A DNA stretch of 64,000 nt from Laburnicola sp. R22_1 (Eukaryota > Ascomycota > Dothideomycetes > Pleosporales > Didymosphaeriaceae), in assembly GCA_014281115.1 (NCBI GenBank), contig JACONQ010000003.1:2666001-2730000 (forward strand), written 5' to 3'. A model generated the notes under the pieces. The model did not search any database, had not been told where the DNA came from, and worked only from the letters and a program-made list of their open reading frames with translations. Below, piece by piece: positions 21,714 to 33,100 of this stretch (its first letter is position 1; every line of letters starts with the position of its first letter). The translations under genes and the position numbers were made by a program.

Positions 21714-22903
21714 TACAGTGGAGTGCAATAAAAAAGTCACTTAAAAAGTTACATTTTCTAAAGTCTTGTAGCTTCCTTATTAGGTTGGCTAAAATATAAA
21801 AGATATATTATTTTAAAGAGAAGGTTTAGGGGATTATACCTAGGCTATTAGTAAGCTCTTAGTCAGTCTAGGGTAAAAGTAATTTAGGGGTAAAATAGAC
21901 ATAAAACAAAACTCTAACTTTAGAAGAGTAGAACTATTTATTTAAGGTACAGAATTAGCTAAAACTTATATATAGTATAATATATCATTTTCCTAATCTC
22001 TCTATGAATCTTTAGTATAGATTTACTCCTATTATTTATAATTATCTTAGATTTAAGGAATTTTAGTAATCTGTTAAGAAACTAGTAATTAAGTAATATT
22101 TAATATAATAAATAGTATATTTAAGCTTATTTATAGACACTATATTATATATAAATATTATTATTCTATTCAACTATTTAATATAGGTGCAGTAAAATTA
22201 ATATTAAAAAGTCTATAGTATTAGCATTAATAATACTTATTACTAATATAATATTATAGGATTGCTCTAACTATATCATAGAGTATCTATATATATTTTA
22301 AACTATATTTATATATATATAGTATAGCTTATATAATTAAGTAAATTAATTTTTATTTTTTTAATTAGGCTAAAGCGTCTATTACTTTATAGATTATAGA
22401 TTAATATTACTAATACTATTATTATAGGTTACGAGTACTCTATATACTATAATAATTTAATAATATTATAAATATAAAGTATTTATAAAACTATATCTAA
22501 AAAGACCTCTAGAAGAAGACGAAGTCTACTAGTATAAAAAGGTCTACATTTTTAAACTTAAATATATTCTTTAATAGAAGGCCTATTATAATGAGAGAAA
22601 TTTAGTTTTAACTAGAATATTAAGGCCAATAAAGTTATAGTTCTAGTTTATACTTATTTAGCTATTAGTGAATATAATTTAGAAGTATAATAGAGATAAG
22701 AAAAATCTCTAACTTTAGAGTAATAAAGCTTTTTAAATAATCCATAGAAATAGATATTTTTTTATATAGTATAGATTTAGATATGTAAAACAGGTCTATG
22801 GTTTTATATTATAGGGTTATTATCTATATTAGTTAGTATTTAATAGTTTAGTAGTAATATTAAATAGTAATAAAATAGTAATAAATTAATATATAATATA
22901 TTA

Positions 22904-24163
22904 CTAATACTTAGTAAAATACCCTTTAGCCTCTATGATAGCGTTATAACGTCCAGGTAAAGATAATATACAATTATCCATATCCTTTTGGGGAATTAAA
23001 GCCCACTCCTCTAGTATAGCCTTTTTAAAAGCCTCCATACTAGCCTCACTTTTACCTACCCCTAAAGTAGTATTATATCTCTTATTTAGTCTATATTTTA
23101 ATAGACTCCAGACGATTTTAATAGGGGCAAGATCGGGACTATAGGGGGGGTAGTAAAAGAGATTAATTTTCTCTTTTTCAAAGAAATCCAAAACTAATTT
23201 AGTTTTATGGATTTTGGCGTTATCTTGTTAAAATTGCCACCCTAGACTAGTATTAATATATAAAACCTTATAAATTATTTAGAATATAATATATAGTAAT
23301 ATATATTATATTAAAAATTAAAAAAGAGGTAAAAAAGGCATATAAGGACTTACCCCTTTTAACTATAGGTTTAACTATAGGTATAAGGATGTTATTTAAA
23401 TAATCCTTATTAGTAAAGCTAGTAGACTAATTAGGAGTTTTAATAAACTCTAATCTAGATCTACCGCCTATCTAAATTGCTCCCTAGATTTAAATAGTAA
23501 TATCGCGGGCTATTGTTAAATTAGCATAGTAGTTATTAAAGAAAATAATAACACGATAGAGAAAAAGAAGAAGATCTTTTTAAGTTAGGTAGAATTTTAA
23601 AATACTTACTAGATTTTTTAGTAGAAACCATTTCTTTTCTAACTTTACTATTGCCTTTTTTTTTAATAGTATTGACCCCTACTACCATGCCCCCTTTGTA
23701 ATGCTGACTCTTTAGAAAATATAACTTTAGAAAAGTCTATATGTTCTATATTTTTAACTATTTCTTTAGCAAATAATATTCTACTATTAGCTTTTTATTT
23801 ATTTAATAAAGGCTTTTTAGTAGCCTTATTAAAAGAATAACCCTCCTCTTTTAAGAAGTACTGTAAAGTTCTTTTAGCTACTCCTAGATTATTTTCTAAT
23901 AATAATCTTTTATTTTCTTTCTTAGGGCTTTTAATTAAATCCCTATTAATAACTCTTTTAGCCCTAGAGGTTATCTTAGAAACTCTTCCTTTACTAACTC
24001 TTGCTATATTATAATTCTCCTTTTTCTTCTCTTTAATGCGATAAATAGTATTCTTTATACTTTTTAAGGGTTTATTTAAAGTAGTAGCAATACTAGAATT
24101 AGGCGTTTTAGCCTTTAAAAGAAAAAGAACGTTAGATTCAAGTGTGGTGAATTTTAGAACCAT
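22904..24163 (-). pseudogene. Tc1/mariner (DDE_3-type) transposase relic
   Basis: The first open piece, 24163-23795 (122 residues), is a Tc1-type N-terminal helix-turn-helix region followed by a basic stretch and a second HTH-like part (LLLENNLGVAKRTLQYFL). Downstream are a motif resembling the first-Asp box (VIFSxES followed by ALQRGHGSRG), then GGRSRLEFI, and QDNAKIH with the second catalytic Asp kept. The last open piece, 23191-22904, contains PPYSPDLAPI. The catalytic Glu expected after PI reads Lys (AAA), explained by a single TpG to TpA change. At least one intron is likely (23353-23267). It acted on its own TIRs; it is now dead. Confidence 0.85.
23267..23353 (-). other. putative 87-nt intron in the Tc1 transposase relic
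   Basis: GTAAGT donor and TTATAAG acceptor. Removing it joins the VKRG-like end of one exon to VLYINTSLGWQF-type sequence leading into the QDNAKIH motif, giving the continuity expected of Tc1 transposases. A second possible intron is 23609-23510 (GTAAGT...CAATAG). Confidence 0.55.
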
Positions 24164-24618
24164 TATAAGAATTTAAGAGAGAAGAATTTAAATCTAGAAA
24201 GATATTATTATAAACTAAAAGCTTACTAAGAAATTTTATAATTAGTGCTTATATAAGCATATCCTAAATTTTTATACCTAACATATACAAAAAGTTAGAG
24301 AGAAGACTAAGCTTAAGAATTTGCTTTTATAATCTACCCTAAGCCTAGAAAGGCTAGTTAAATTTTAAAATAAAATTAAACATTAATTAAAAAGTTATAG
24401 AGCACTAAATATAGAGTTAAAAAAAGCTTTAGATTTAAGGTTATATGTGCCAAGACTTATGCTTAGTTAGCTAATACTCTATTAATAGTTAAAACCTCCT
24501 AAACTCTCCCTTTAAAATAAGCAATTTAGTATATTTTTAGCTAATTTATTGAATAAGTTATAAGACTTTTAAAAAGGTAACTTTCTAAGTGACTTGTTTT
24601 TTATTGCACCCCACTGTA

Positions 24619-24765
24619 GTTAGCATTACCTAAGCATATCTTATTAAACTTATTAATTTTCCCTATTATATATAAAATTTCTATAATCTTATTTTTATTA
24701 AATAGGTAGGTTATTATGTTGTAAAAAGGATATGAAAAAACTTAGTTTTTTTTGTCACCCCACTA
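24619..24765 (-). repeat. terminal fragment of the 1001-bp MITE family
   Basis: Its reverse complement starts TAGTGGGGTGACAAAAAAAA and follows 5832-5980 closely, including ACCTACCTATTTAATAA and the AATGCTAAC end point. TA follows at 24766-24767. Only this end is present. The sequence left of the neighbouring Tc1 element does not continue it, so it was already truncated or was rearranged. Confidence 0.75.
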
Positions 24766-24767
24766 TA

Positions 24768-25759
24768 AGTTGTTACTAACCTTATTGCCTATATTATCTT
24801 GACTACACCTAAACTAAGCCTCTTATTTAAGTGATAATTGCGGTATATAAAGAATATAGAATCTATATTAAATTATAGGGTAACATAATAACTATAATTA
24901 TATATTTAGCTTTTACACTAAGGTTAAGTTTATAATATTTATATAAAGCCTTTTAAATAACTCTAATTTATGCCTTCAAAGTTATCTGTAAAGTATATAT
25001 TAAAATTATTACTATAATCTTTATTAGCTACTATTAGGGCTGTAGTAGCTACTTCTAAATCCTTAATAGGCGTAGTAATTATAGTCTATAATTATAAGTC
25101 TTATTACTATAATTTAAAATTATTAGCCTAGCTTGCAATTATTAGAGCTTTACGCGGTAAGCTAGGTTAAGTATTATTAATAACTACTAGCTGGCTTTTA
25201 GTGCCCTCTATAAGTCTACACTATTTTAATAGGCGCGTGTTAGTATTATTATAGGTAAGAACGCGTTGTTTTATACTAGAACGCGCTATAATAGTAATAC
25301 TAATATATAAAAGAGATAGATTATAAGTTATTAACGTGTTATTATAGTTAAAGAAATTAGATAGTAAGTAAAATAACTAAGGAACAAGGTTCTAATCAAG
25401 TACTAATTCCACTACAATACTAAAAACTATTATAAGATTACTAGCCTAGCTAACTTAATAGCCTTACGCAAAACTCTAAATAAACTATAATTAAGTTAAT
25501 TAAATATAGTTATAAAACTTAACTTGTTTATAGTTATAATAACTCTATATTTAACTTAATTAATTTAGGTTTTAGCGCTAGTAATAATTTATATTTATAA
25601 ATATATTTAATTATTAATAACTCTAATTAATAGCCTATAACTTATTTATAGCTCTAGAGGTATTTCTATAAGTATTAAGGCCTAGCTAAGTTCTTTAGAC
25701 GTTTAAAATAGAGAAGGCTAGGGCTTACGTGTAGCATATATATGTGTTTTCCTTTGGCG
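24768..25759. other. RIP-eroded sequence, no gene recognised
   Basis: Nothing supportable except a weak similarity (25388-25412) to a patch at 16.39 kb. Confidence 0.45.
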
Positions 25760-26040
25760 ATTCTTACTAAGAGTAATATTAGCCGGCTATAGTAAAGCGT
25801 ATGTAACGCTTAGTTATTAATTATATAATATTAGTTTAGTGCACTATACCTATATATATATTTATAACTATTTTATACTTGTATACTATAAGTATATATA
25901 ACACATTACTATTAGTAAAACTATTAACTAGTTCTACGCAAGTCCGTACTATAGATTTAAATACTCTAGTAATACTTAGTGTAGCGTATATAGCTACGCA
26001 TATTTTATTCTAGAACTTTATTTACTTAATGCGCGTTAAC
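25760..26040 (-). repeat. dispersed repeat, minus copy (partner 14.44-14.76 kb)
   Basis: Reverse complement matches 14440-14760 over the whole block. It keeps more G/C than its partner (for example GCCGGCTAATATTACTC versus GCTAGCTAATATCCC). It lies directly 3' of the pogo relic at 26060-27720 and may be that element's 3' end. Confidence 0.6.
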
Positions 26041-26059
26041 TATAGTAGGGCTTAACTAT

Positions 26060-27720
26060 AAATTCTGTTATATACTTCTGCTTTGCTTATCTATACTATA
26101 ACTTTCTTTACCTTTTATGTAATATTAGCACCTTTATGCTTCTTATGCTTTTTCTTCTTTATAGTTGCTGTATCTATCTCTAATGAAACGCACTTTAGCT
26201 AACCTAGTTTTCTTGTACCTTTAGCTTCTTTATCTGTCTTCTACTTAGCATACTTTGCCTACGCCGCTTTAATGTCCTTATAGCTTATAATCCTTACATT
26301 TCTAAGAATCTTAGACTTTATCTTATAGTAGAGTTTAGATTTATTATTAATCTTTATTAAATACTAACTTTAGTCCTAATTAAGTGCCTATTAAGTAGAA
26401 AATATTTTAGCAGTAATAGTAAGCTTTTAAATAAGCCTATAATAGCGCTTTGCACTTGTCTTATTATAAGGATCCTACTTAATTAGGGTAAGTAGTAATA
26501 TAAAAGTCTTTAATAATACTAGAGTTACTAGTATCTATATAACCTTACACTATATATAAGATGTGCTGTCTATAGTAGGAATAGGTAGCTTAGTAGGTAG
26601 CTTAGTAGCGGGTTATATAATATCTCTAAGTACTCTATTTAGATTACAGGGAAATAAGCTAGCGTTAGCCCACCCTATAAGTATATTTTTCTTAATTATT
26701 ATCTATTTTTTATAAGGTAGTATAGGGTTGTAAAGTGCTTCTTATTACCTATATTTACGCTTTTTTAATAGAGGCGTTCTACGTTATTATAATAAGCTGT
26801 CTTTACTAGGCTAAAAACTATAATATTATAGGGCTAAAGCTTATAAAAGGTATAAGAAGGACGTTAGTATAATGTAATTTTATTTTTAAAGTAGAATTCT
26901 AAGATTTTAAGGGTCTTATATATATTAAAGCTATTATATATTAGTCTCTATAGTTTCTAGTTCGCTTATACCTTAGTTTAGAAGTTAAATACTTACCTTA
27001 TCTACTTTAAGCTAAAGTAGGAATTATTATAACTTAACTTAAAGCATATATAAACCTATTTAAGAGTAGAGTATATTATCTAGTTACTCTAATAGGTAGA
27101 CGCTAGCTAGACAATTATTAGGTTAAGATACTTACTACTTACTAAAACGTACTTAATAGTAATTACTATTATTTATTTTATACTAGTGTCTTTATAGTCT
27201 TATAGGTTATCCTTACCTATAAGAATAGTAACTAAGTCTAGTATAGAAAGCATAACTCCTATTTTGTAATATTATAGACATTCTCTAGTAGATAACCTAT
27301 GTCTAGCCTATTAAGCTTTAGTCTAATTACCTTAAACTATAATATAACCTTATTTTATATAATTTTATTATAATAGCTCTAGTTTATCGCCCTAGTTCTT
27401 CTTTATAAAAGTTTTAGATGGCGCTTTATACATGCCTAGGGCTAGGTCTTATTTAGTAGCTTAATTGCTTTTATTATAGACTACTAGTAGGCAATACTAA
27501 AGACTAGATAAAAGATATCCTTAATTTATAAAAGAAGTCTAAAAGTAGCTATATGTAATATATACTATATAAAAGCTTTTTCTTTTAATAGAGTAAGATA
27601 CTACTAGTTTTAGACTTTTATTTACTATAAGAGTTATCCTTTTGCATAGTACTATATAGTAGTATAGGATATATAGCTATTACTATATTTTATTAGGGCA
27701 GTATAGGTTCTACGCACGTT
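26060..27720 (-). pseudogene. pogo-superfamily DDE transposase relic (third pogo family)
   Basis: On the minus strand the segment around 26,780-26,550 carries the block seen just after the third catalytic Asp in fungal pogo transposases. An LxPYxxxVFSLVKTAYYNNVERLY-like stretch is followed by KHFTTLYYL and then by GGLTLAYFP ahead of RVLRDI-like sequence. Downstream (26,330-26,090) is a Lys-rich C-terminal tail containing VRIISYKDIKAA, also usual for this family. The N-terminal half (27.7-26.9 kb) is too eroded to place motifs. TIRs were not identified; the dispersed repeat just downstream is a candidate 3' end. I am confident of the family and unsure of the boundaries. Confidence 0.65.
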
Positions 27721-28376
27721 TAGAGGGAGATTTTATGCTAGCGCCTAGCTAGCTAGATCTATAGCTAAGTTACTTACTATAATAATGCTAGAGAGGGCAG
27801 CGTAGACAGCTGCTTACTAGAATAGATGAGGTAAGCTAAAAATGAAATAAGAGGCTTAGTTTATATAAAAACAAATCTAATATTGCGTATAAAATTATTT
27901 ATTGTATTATTTTAATATATACTAAAGTAATTAAGGTATATAAAATCTGTACTTATATATAGGTATACTTAAGATACCTAATTAGAATATTTATATTCTG
28001 CTATAGCGGCTCTTCTATTATAAGTAGACTAATATTTTATACCCTTGCATTCTTTTAAAGACTTAATAGTAGATTTTTATTAGAATTAGCTAAGAGGTAA
28101 GAGCTAGCTTGCCTTTCTTTTAAAGCTGCTTAATATTTTAGATTATGTTTATAAAAGTTTTGTTATAAACTAATTATAGTTTTAGTATACTAATAACTCT
28201 TAAAATAGATTTATACTATATTTAAACTTAGGTAATATATAGCTGTATAGATTATAGCTATATACTGCAGGCCTTATTAATTCCTTAGCTAGCTTAGAAC
28301 ACTCCGCCTGCCTAAGCTAACTTTGTAGTGTTTAGCTGCAGCAGCCTTCTTAGCCTTACTACACTTAAGATAAATA
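27721..28376. other. eroded sequence left of the Gypsy insertion
   Basis: No domain recognised. Because Gypsy copy A duplicated GTAA here and at 40610, this stretch was originally contiguous with the sequence upstream of the NLR relic. It may hold the NLR promoter or 5' end. Confidence 0.4.
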
Positions 28377-28380
28377 GTAA

Positions 28381-28529
28381 TGTGGGAGAACCTAGTCCTA
28401 ATTAGGACTTAGTAGAAAGATAAATTAAGTTGTGTATGCTAGAAGAAAGAAACTGCCTATTAAATTCTTAAGAACGAATTAGGCACCAGCTTACCACATA
28501 ATCTATGTGGTAGAGTTTATTCCACTATA
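28381..28529 (-). repeat. 3' LTR of Gypsy copy A
   Basis: 149 bp. Matches 40461-40609 and 54720-54868. The preceding GTAA is the target duplication. Confidence 0.9.
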
Positions 28530-31500
28530 TACCTCCCTACCTATAGAAGCTTAGTCCTATTAAGCTTTATGCTAAACACCCTTTTAGAAAACACTCTAAA
28601 TATTCTACAGCGTCTCCTACTAGTAAGTAGAGGTTAGGCCCGCCTCTAATAGTAGGCTTTACTAATTACCTAGCTTTGTGTAACCTTAAATAATAGCCTA
28701 TAAACACCTACTTATTTTTACTACTAACCTATCTATTCTACTTACTCTCCACACTTTTATAATTTTCCTGCAGTTTAGCTTCTTATCCTTCTAAACTCTA
28801 AACTATTCTTAAGCCTTTACTTAGCCTGCCTTAATATGCCTCCCTATTTTTAGATTAACTATGCCCTAGGCGCCTACGCATCTAGCCGCCTTAGTTCTAG
28901 TAGTAGTAGCGGCGGCAGTAAGCCTTCTTATTAAGGCAATAATAGTATAGGCTCTAGTAGTTTTAACTTCCTACTAGTACCTAAAAAGCCCTCTAATAGT
29001 ATATTTATCACCTTCTTATCTTTGCGTAAGTCTCTCGCACCCTAATAGTCTTTTAGGCTAACCTCTAGAAAGTAATTTCTTTCTTAGATGCACGCATTAG
29101 CTTTAACATTATAGCCTAAGTTTTTATAGCCCTTAGGCAAAGTGTTAGTAATAATAATAACCTGCCTTATAGTTTGCAATCCTAGGCAAACAGTTAAGAT
29201 AATTTTATACTTTAGTTAGACTATAACCATAATAAACTTATAATTAACGCCTTGCTCTTCTCTTTTTTCTACTATAGTTAGAAAGTGTAATAATACAATA
29301 CTAATAACAAGTAAGTTATATTCTACTAAGCCTAATAATCTAAATTATTAAATAATAAAGCCCCTTATCCTATATACCTGCTAAGTGTATTTGCTACTAC
29401 TACCTAAGAATATATTAACTTTACCTATTCCCCTATTATGGGTAATAACACTTTATTCTATAATAGGTGCCTACTAGCGCAGCGTTACTGTTTCTAGTTT
29501 GCTAATAATAATATAGAACTGCTATTTAGCAGCGTATATATAGCCTACTATATCTATAATAAAAGCGCCCTATACTCTTTTATTCTAGGTATAATATACT
29601 GTCCTTCTCTTTATAGGCGTACACCTTAAATACCTTTTAAATTAACTATTAAATAGGGCTTTATCCTTTACCTCCTAATCTTTCTTCTATACGTTAAGCA
29701 CGCATTATAAACCTTAATACTTAAATCTAAGTAACACTTAGCTCTCTAGGAGCAACGTTTATATTTAAGGGCTTTATAATTAGTAATAACCTTAAATTCC
29801 TGCCTTAGTTAACCCCTAACTCTTTAATCCTATATCCTTTAGTTTTGCCCTTAGACACTATTTATCTAGCTTCTTCCTAATTTTCTTTTTGCGTAAGCTT
29901 TACTACTACGTGTACCTATGCTTATAACTAGTCTAGAGTACCTACTTACTAGGCTACTCTAGAGATAGGCCTATTAGCTTCTTAGATAGTTCTAGCATTA
30001 CTTTTAGCCCTTACCTATTATGCAACTGTAATTTATATATTCTAAGAAAAGAAAAGAGCTTTAAGAAGATATTAGGCACACTTTAACTATTAGCCTAATA
30101 GTTCTTCTTGTCTCTATAACACTAATATAGAGAATAAAGCCTAAACTTAAGTTTTTTAAAAGTAGCAGCGCTTTCTAGAGTAGGACTTCTTCTAAAGGCT
30201 ATTATAGAATTTTTAAGTTTAGGCTAGAGTTGCTTAGGCTTATAGATTTTATAATAAGTATAAGAAGGAAAAAGAGTAGAAGAAGAGTAGTAGTTTTAGC
30301 CTATAGCTTACTAGTAATAGCTGCAAAAGTTTTTTTTTACCTAAAGGCTGCTTAGGCTTTAGATAGCTTATTAGTACTTAAATATATCTCTTATTCCTAC
30401 TATACTTTATTTCTTTCTTTATAATACTCTATTTTGCTATTTGCGCCTATAAGCTATTTGCTCTTTAATTACTATCTATAAGTACTTAATTTGTCCTTAG
30501 AGTTTCTTGCTAGCAGTAATATAGTTACACTTTTCTTAAAGAGTACTACTACCTATTACTAGTCTAGAAGCGGCGTTTACGTACACGCCTTACCTACTAT
30601 AACCTAATAGAGCCTTATAGCCGCTTAGAGTATATAACCTACTCTTTATATTCTTTTACTTTCCTTATTATTCTGCTATTCTAATTCTTCTGCCTAATAG
30701 TCTTAACCTTCTCCTTAACTATAGCTTCTATTAACTTCTTCTTTAGTAGCCACGCCTTTAGTACTAGTAACAATAATAATAGTAATAGTAAGAAAAGCGG
30801 CTAAGGCTTATAATAGTCCTTGCTGCTGCCTATTAATAACACTCTATAACTACTTCTATTCTATTATATATATACCTATTCTAATTGTCTCTTAGCTTGC
30901 TAACTTGTGCCCTAGTTATTACTCTCTTAAATTAGCTATATAATTTTAGCACTATATGTAAGATTATAAAACTTTTACGTAATATTTATACTAAGCATCT
31001 ATTATTAGGCTACCTTACACAGTTTGCTTAAGATATAGGCAGTTTTAAAATTAACTCTAATCTTATTAATCATACTTTTATTGTCTACACTATCCTATTC
31101 TATTAGCTATACTAAGCTACTCTTATAAAAGATATAAGCACTAATAAATAGAGGCGTAGTTATTTTAAATAGCGCTTGGTGTCTAGTTATACTCTTTATA
31201 TATTTTATCTTTCTACTCTTTTCTTTGCTATAGGCTAAGGCTATATTAACTATAATTTTAGTGTTGCTAAGGATAATTATAATTAAGTCTACGGGGCTTG
31301 TGTCTAGAGTTATTATCTCTACTTTTAGTATATTAATAGCAATTAGTGCCTTTTCCTTAAGGGCTGCTGCGTTCTATACTAGACAGCTTTCTAGTATTAG
31401 TAGTACTCCTTTAACTACTATAGTAAGCCTAATTTACTCTTAACTAGTTCTCTATTGCTAATTTGCCTGCCTAGCTTTATTCTCTCTAGTATCCGCTATA

Positions 31501-33100
31501 AATAGTTAAGCTAATTCTTTTAAGTAGGGTTGTTAGCAAGTAAATAAGCTATAGACAAAGCAATTAGAAGTAAACATCTATATTTGTAATAGAATTAGTA
31601 AGCTACTTAGTTCTAGTAACACTGCTATAATGCTTTCTACTAGGCGCCCTAGTAGGCCTTATCTAATTATTAAGAGTTTCTTAGAGGCGCCTACTTCTCT
31701 ATTAGGCACTAATTTTAATATTGCTAAGTCTTCTTTACACACACCCTTTTTTAGGTGTTATTATGTCTAGCCTATTATTCTTTTTAGTAGTAATAGTAGT
31801 AGTCCTTCTTTATTCTAAGGTTCTCCTCGCATACTGCTCTTTTCCTATTTTTTTAACCTATTGTCTTTTCTACTAGTAATAGTAGTAGCCCTTTACTATT
31901 TTAGGGCCAAACTACTCCTACTTGTAGTTATTTGCTTTCTAGCCCCTATTTCTCTCTAGGTTAGGTCTTACTTAATATAGTGCTGTAGATTAGTTCTTTA
32001 TCCTCTAACCTATCCTCCTTTTAGACTACTAATAATTCTTCTAAAGTTTTATTTTACTTACCTTTCCTTATACGTTTAGCTTTCTAATAGTCTATTAATT
32101 CTGCCTATACTTTCTTATTCCTACTTAGCTGTAGTAGTATAATTTCCTCTCTTTCTTATTTAGGTCTATCCTTTGTTCCTTCTAACCTCTTCGCCTAAGC
32201 TACACACTTAGGTTTAGGCCCTAGTAGAACTTAAGCTATAGAGTAAGGTAGCCCTGTGCCTTGCTTCTATTAAAGTTATAATCTAAACCCTAATTATAGC
32301 TTAGGCTGTAGTAGTTATAGGGGTTTAGATTCTTATAGAGGTTAGTATAGTAGTTTTTAGCTTTTAATTTTCTAGCCGTCTAATTATTAGTTAGGCTTTA
32401 TTATTAGAATCTATAGTTTGCAATTCTGTCCTAGTAATTATATATATATATATTAGACTTTAATTTAACTTAGTACTAATATTATTATTTTATCTTCTTC
32501 TCTAACTTTTCTTTTTTAACTACTTTCTTCTCCACCTTAAGAAATAAGCTGTCTCTTAGCTTATAATGCGCTAATATTCTAGCCAGCTTACTTTTCTTAA
32601 TAGGTGAAGTCTAAGGGGTTAAAGTTTACTAGTGGCATTAGAATCTCTACTTGGTTTATCCTTATAGGGATATTCTATATATATTTTACTATCCTTTATA
32701 ATCTGCGCGTAAATATAGAATATTTAGGCTTAGGCCTCTATATAACTTTATTAAGGTCTATAGAATTAATTTTCTCTAAGGGATTAATAATTTCTTCTAA
32801 AAGGTTATTAGTATCTATACTATTAGATTCTAGTATTGTGTTAAGATCTATTATTGTGCGCAGATAGAATTAAATAATATAATTTCCTAGCGTTCTATTA
32901 TAAAAGGGTATTCTATTAAGCTTCTTAAGTATATACTATCCTTTACTATGCGGTGGCATAGCCCTAATTCTAAAGGGGCCTTAGTACCTTCTAGCGAGCT
33001 TAACTTTGTAACTTATATTGCTAGCCTAAAAAGTATTATATACTAATACTAGATTGCCTTATTATAGTAGCTCTATTCTAAGAGTACGCTAGTTATTAAA
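28530..33100 (-). pseudogene. 3' accessory coding region of Gypsy copy A, function unknown
   Basis: Between the integrase and the 3' LTR lies about 4.5 kb that is present in both copies and so belongs to the element. On the minus strand it reads as protein-like sequence once TAG/TAA are taken as Gln/Trp. Examples are an acidic/neutral segment around 32,880-32,550 containing LLEEIINPLEKINSIDL, and a long stretch that is clearer in copy B (62.5-63.5 kb). The open plus-strand frames here (31261-31443, 32604-32867) are shadows of this. I do not recognise a family: an extra ORF, a transduced host gene or an older nested element are all possible. Confidence 0.5.

Larger units (their letters stand above)
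21716..24616 (-). mobile_element. Tc1/mariner transposon (complete, dead)
   Basis: A 2901-bp element with tips CAGTGGAGTGCAATAAAAAAG (left) and CAGTGGGGTGCAATAAAAAAC (right, inverted), flanked by TA at 21714-21715 and 24617-24618. Similarity between the arms continues inward for roughly 150 bp, so the TIRs are long. The transposase lies on the minus strand nearer the right end, leaving about 1.2 kb of AT-rich non-coding sequence at the left. That makes it longer than a typical Tc1 element. Confidence 0.88.
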
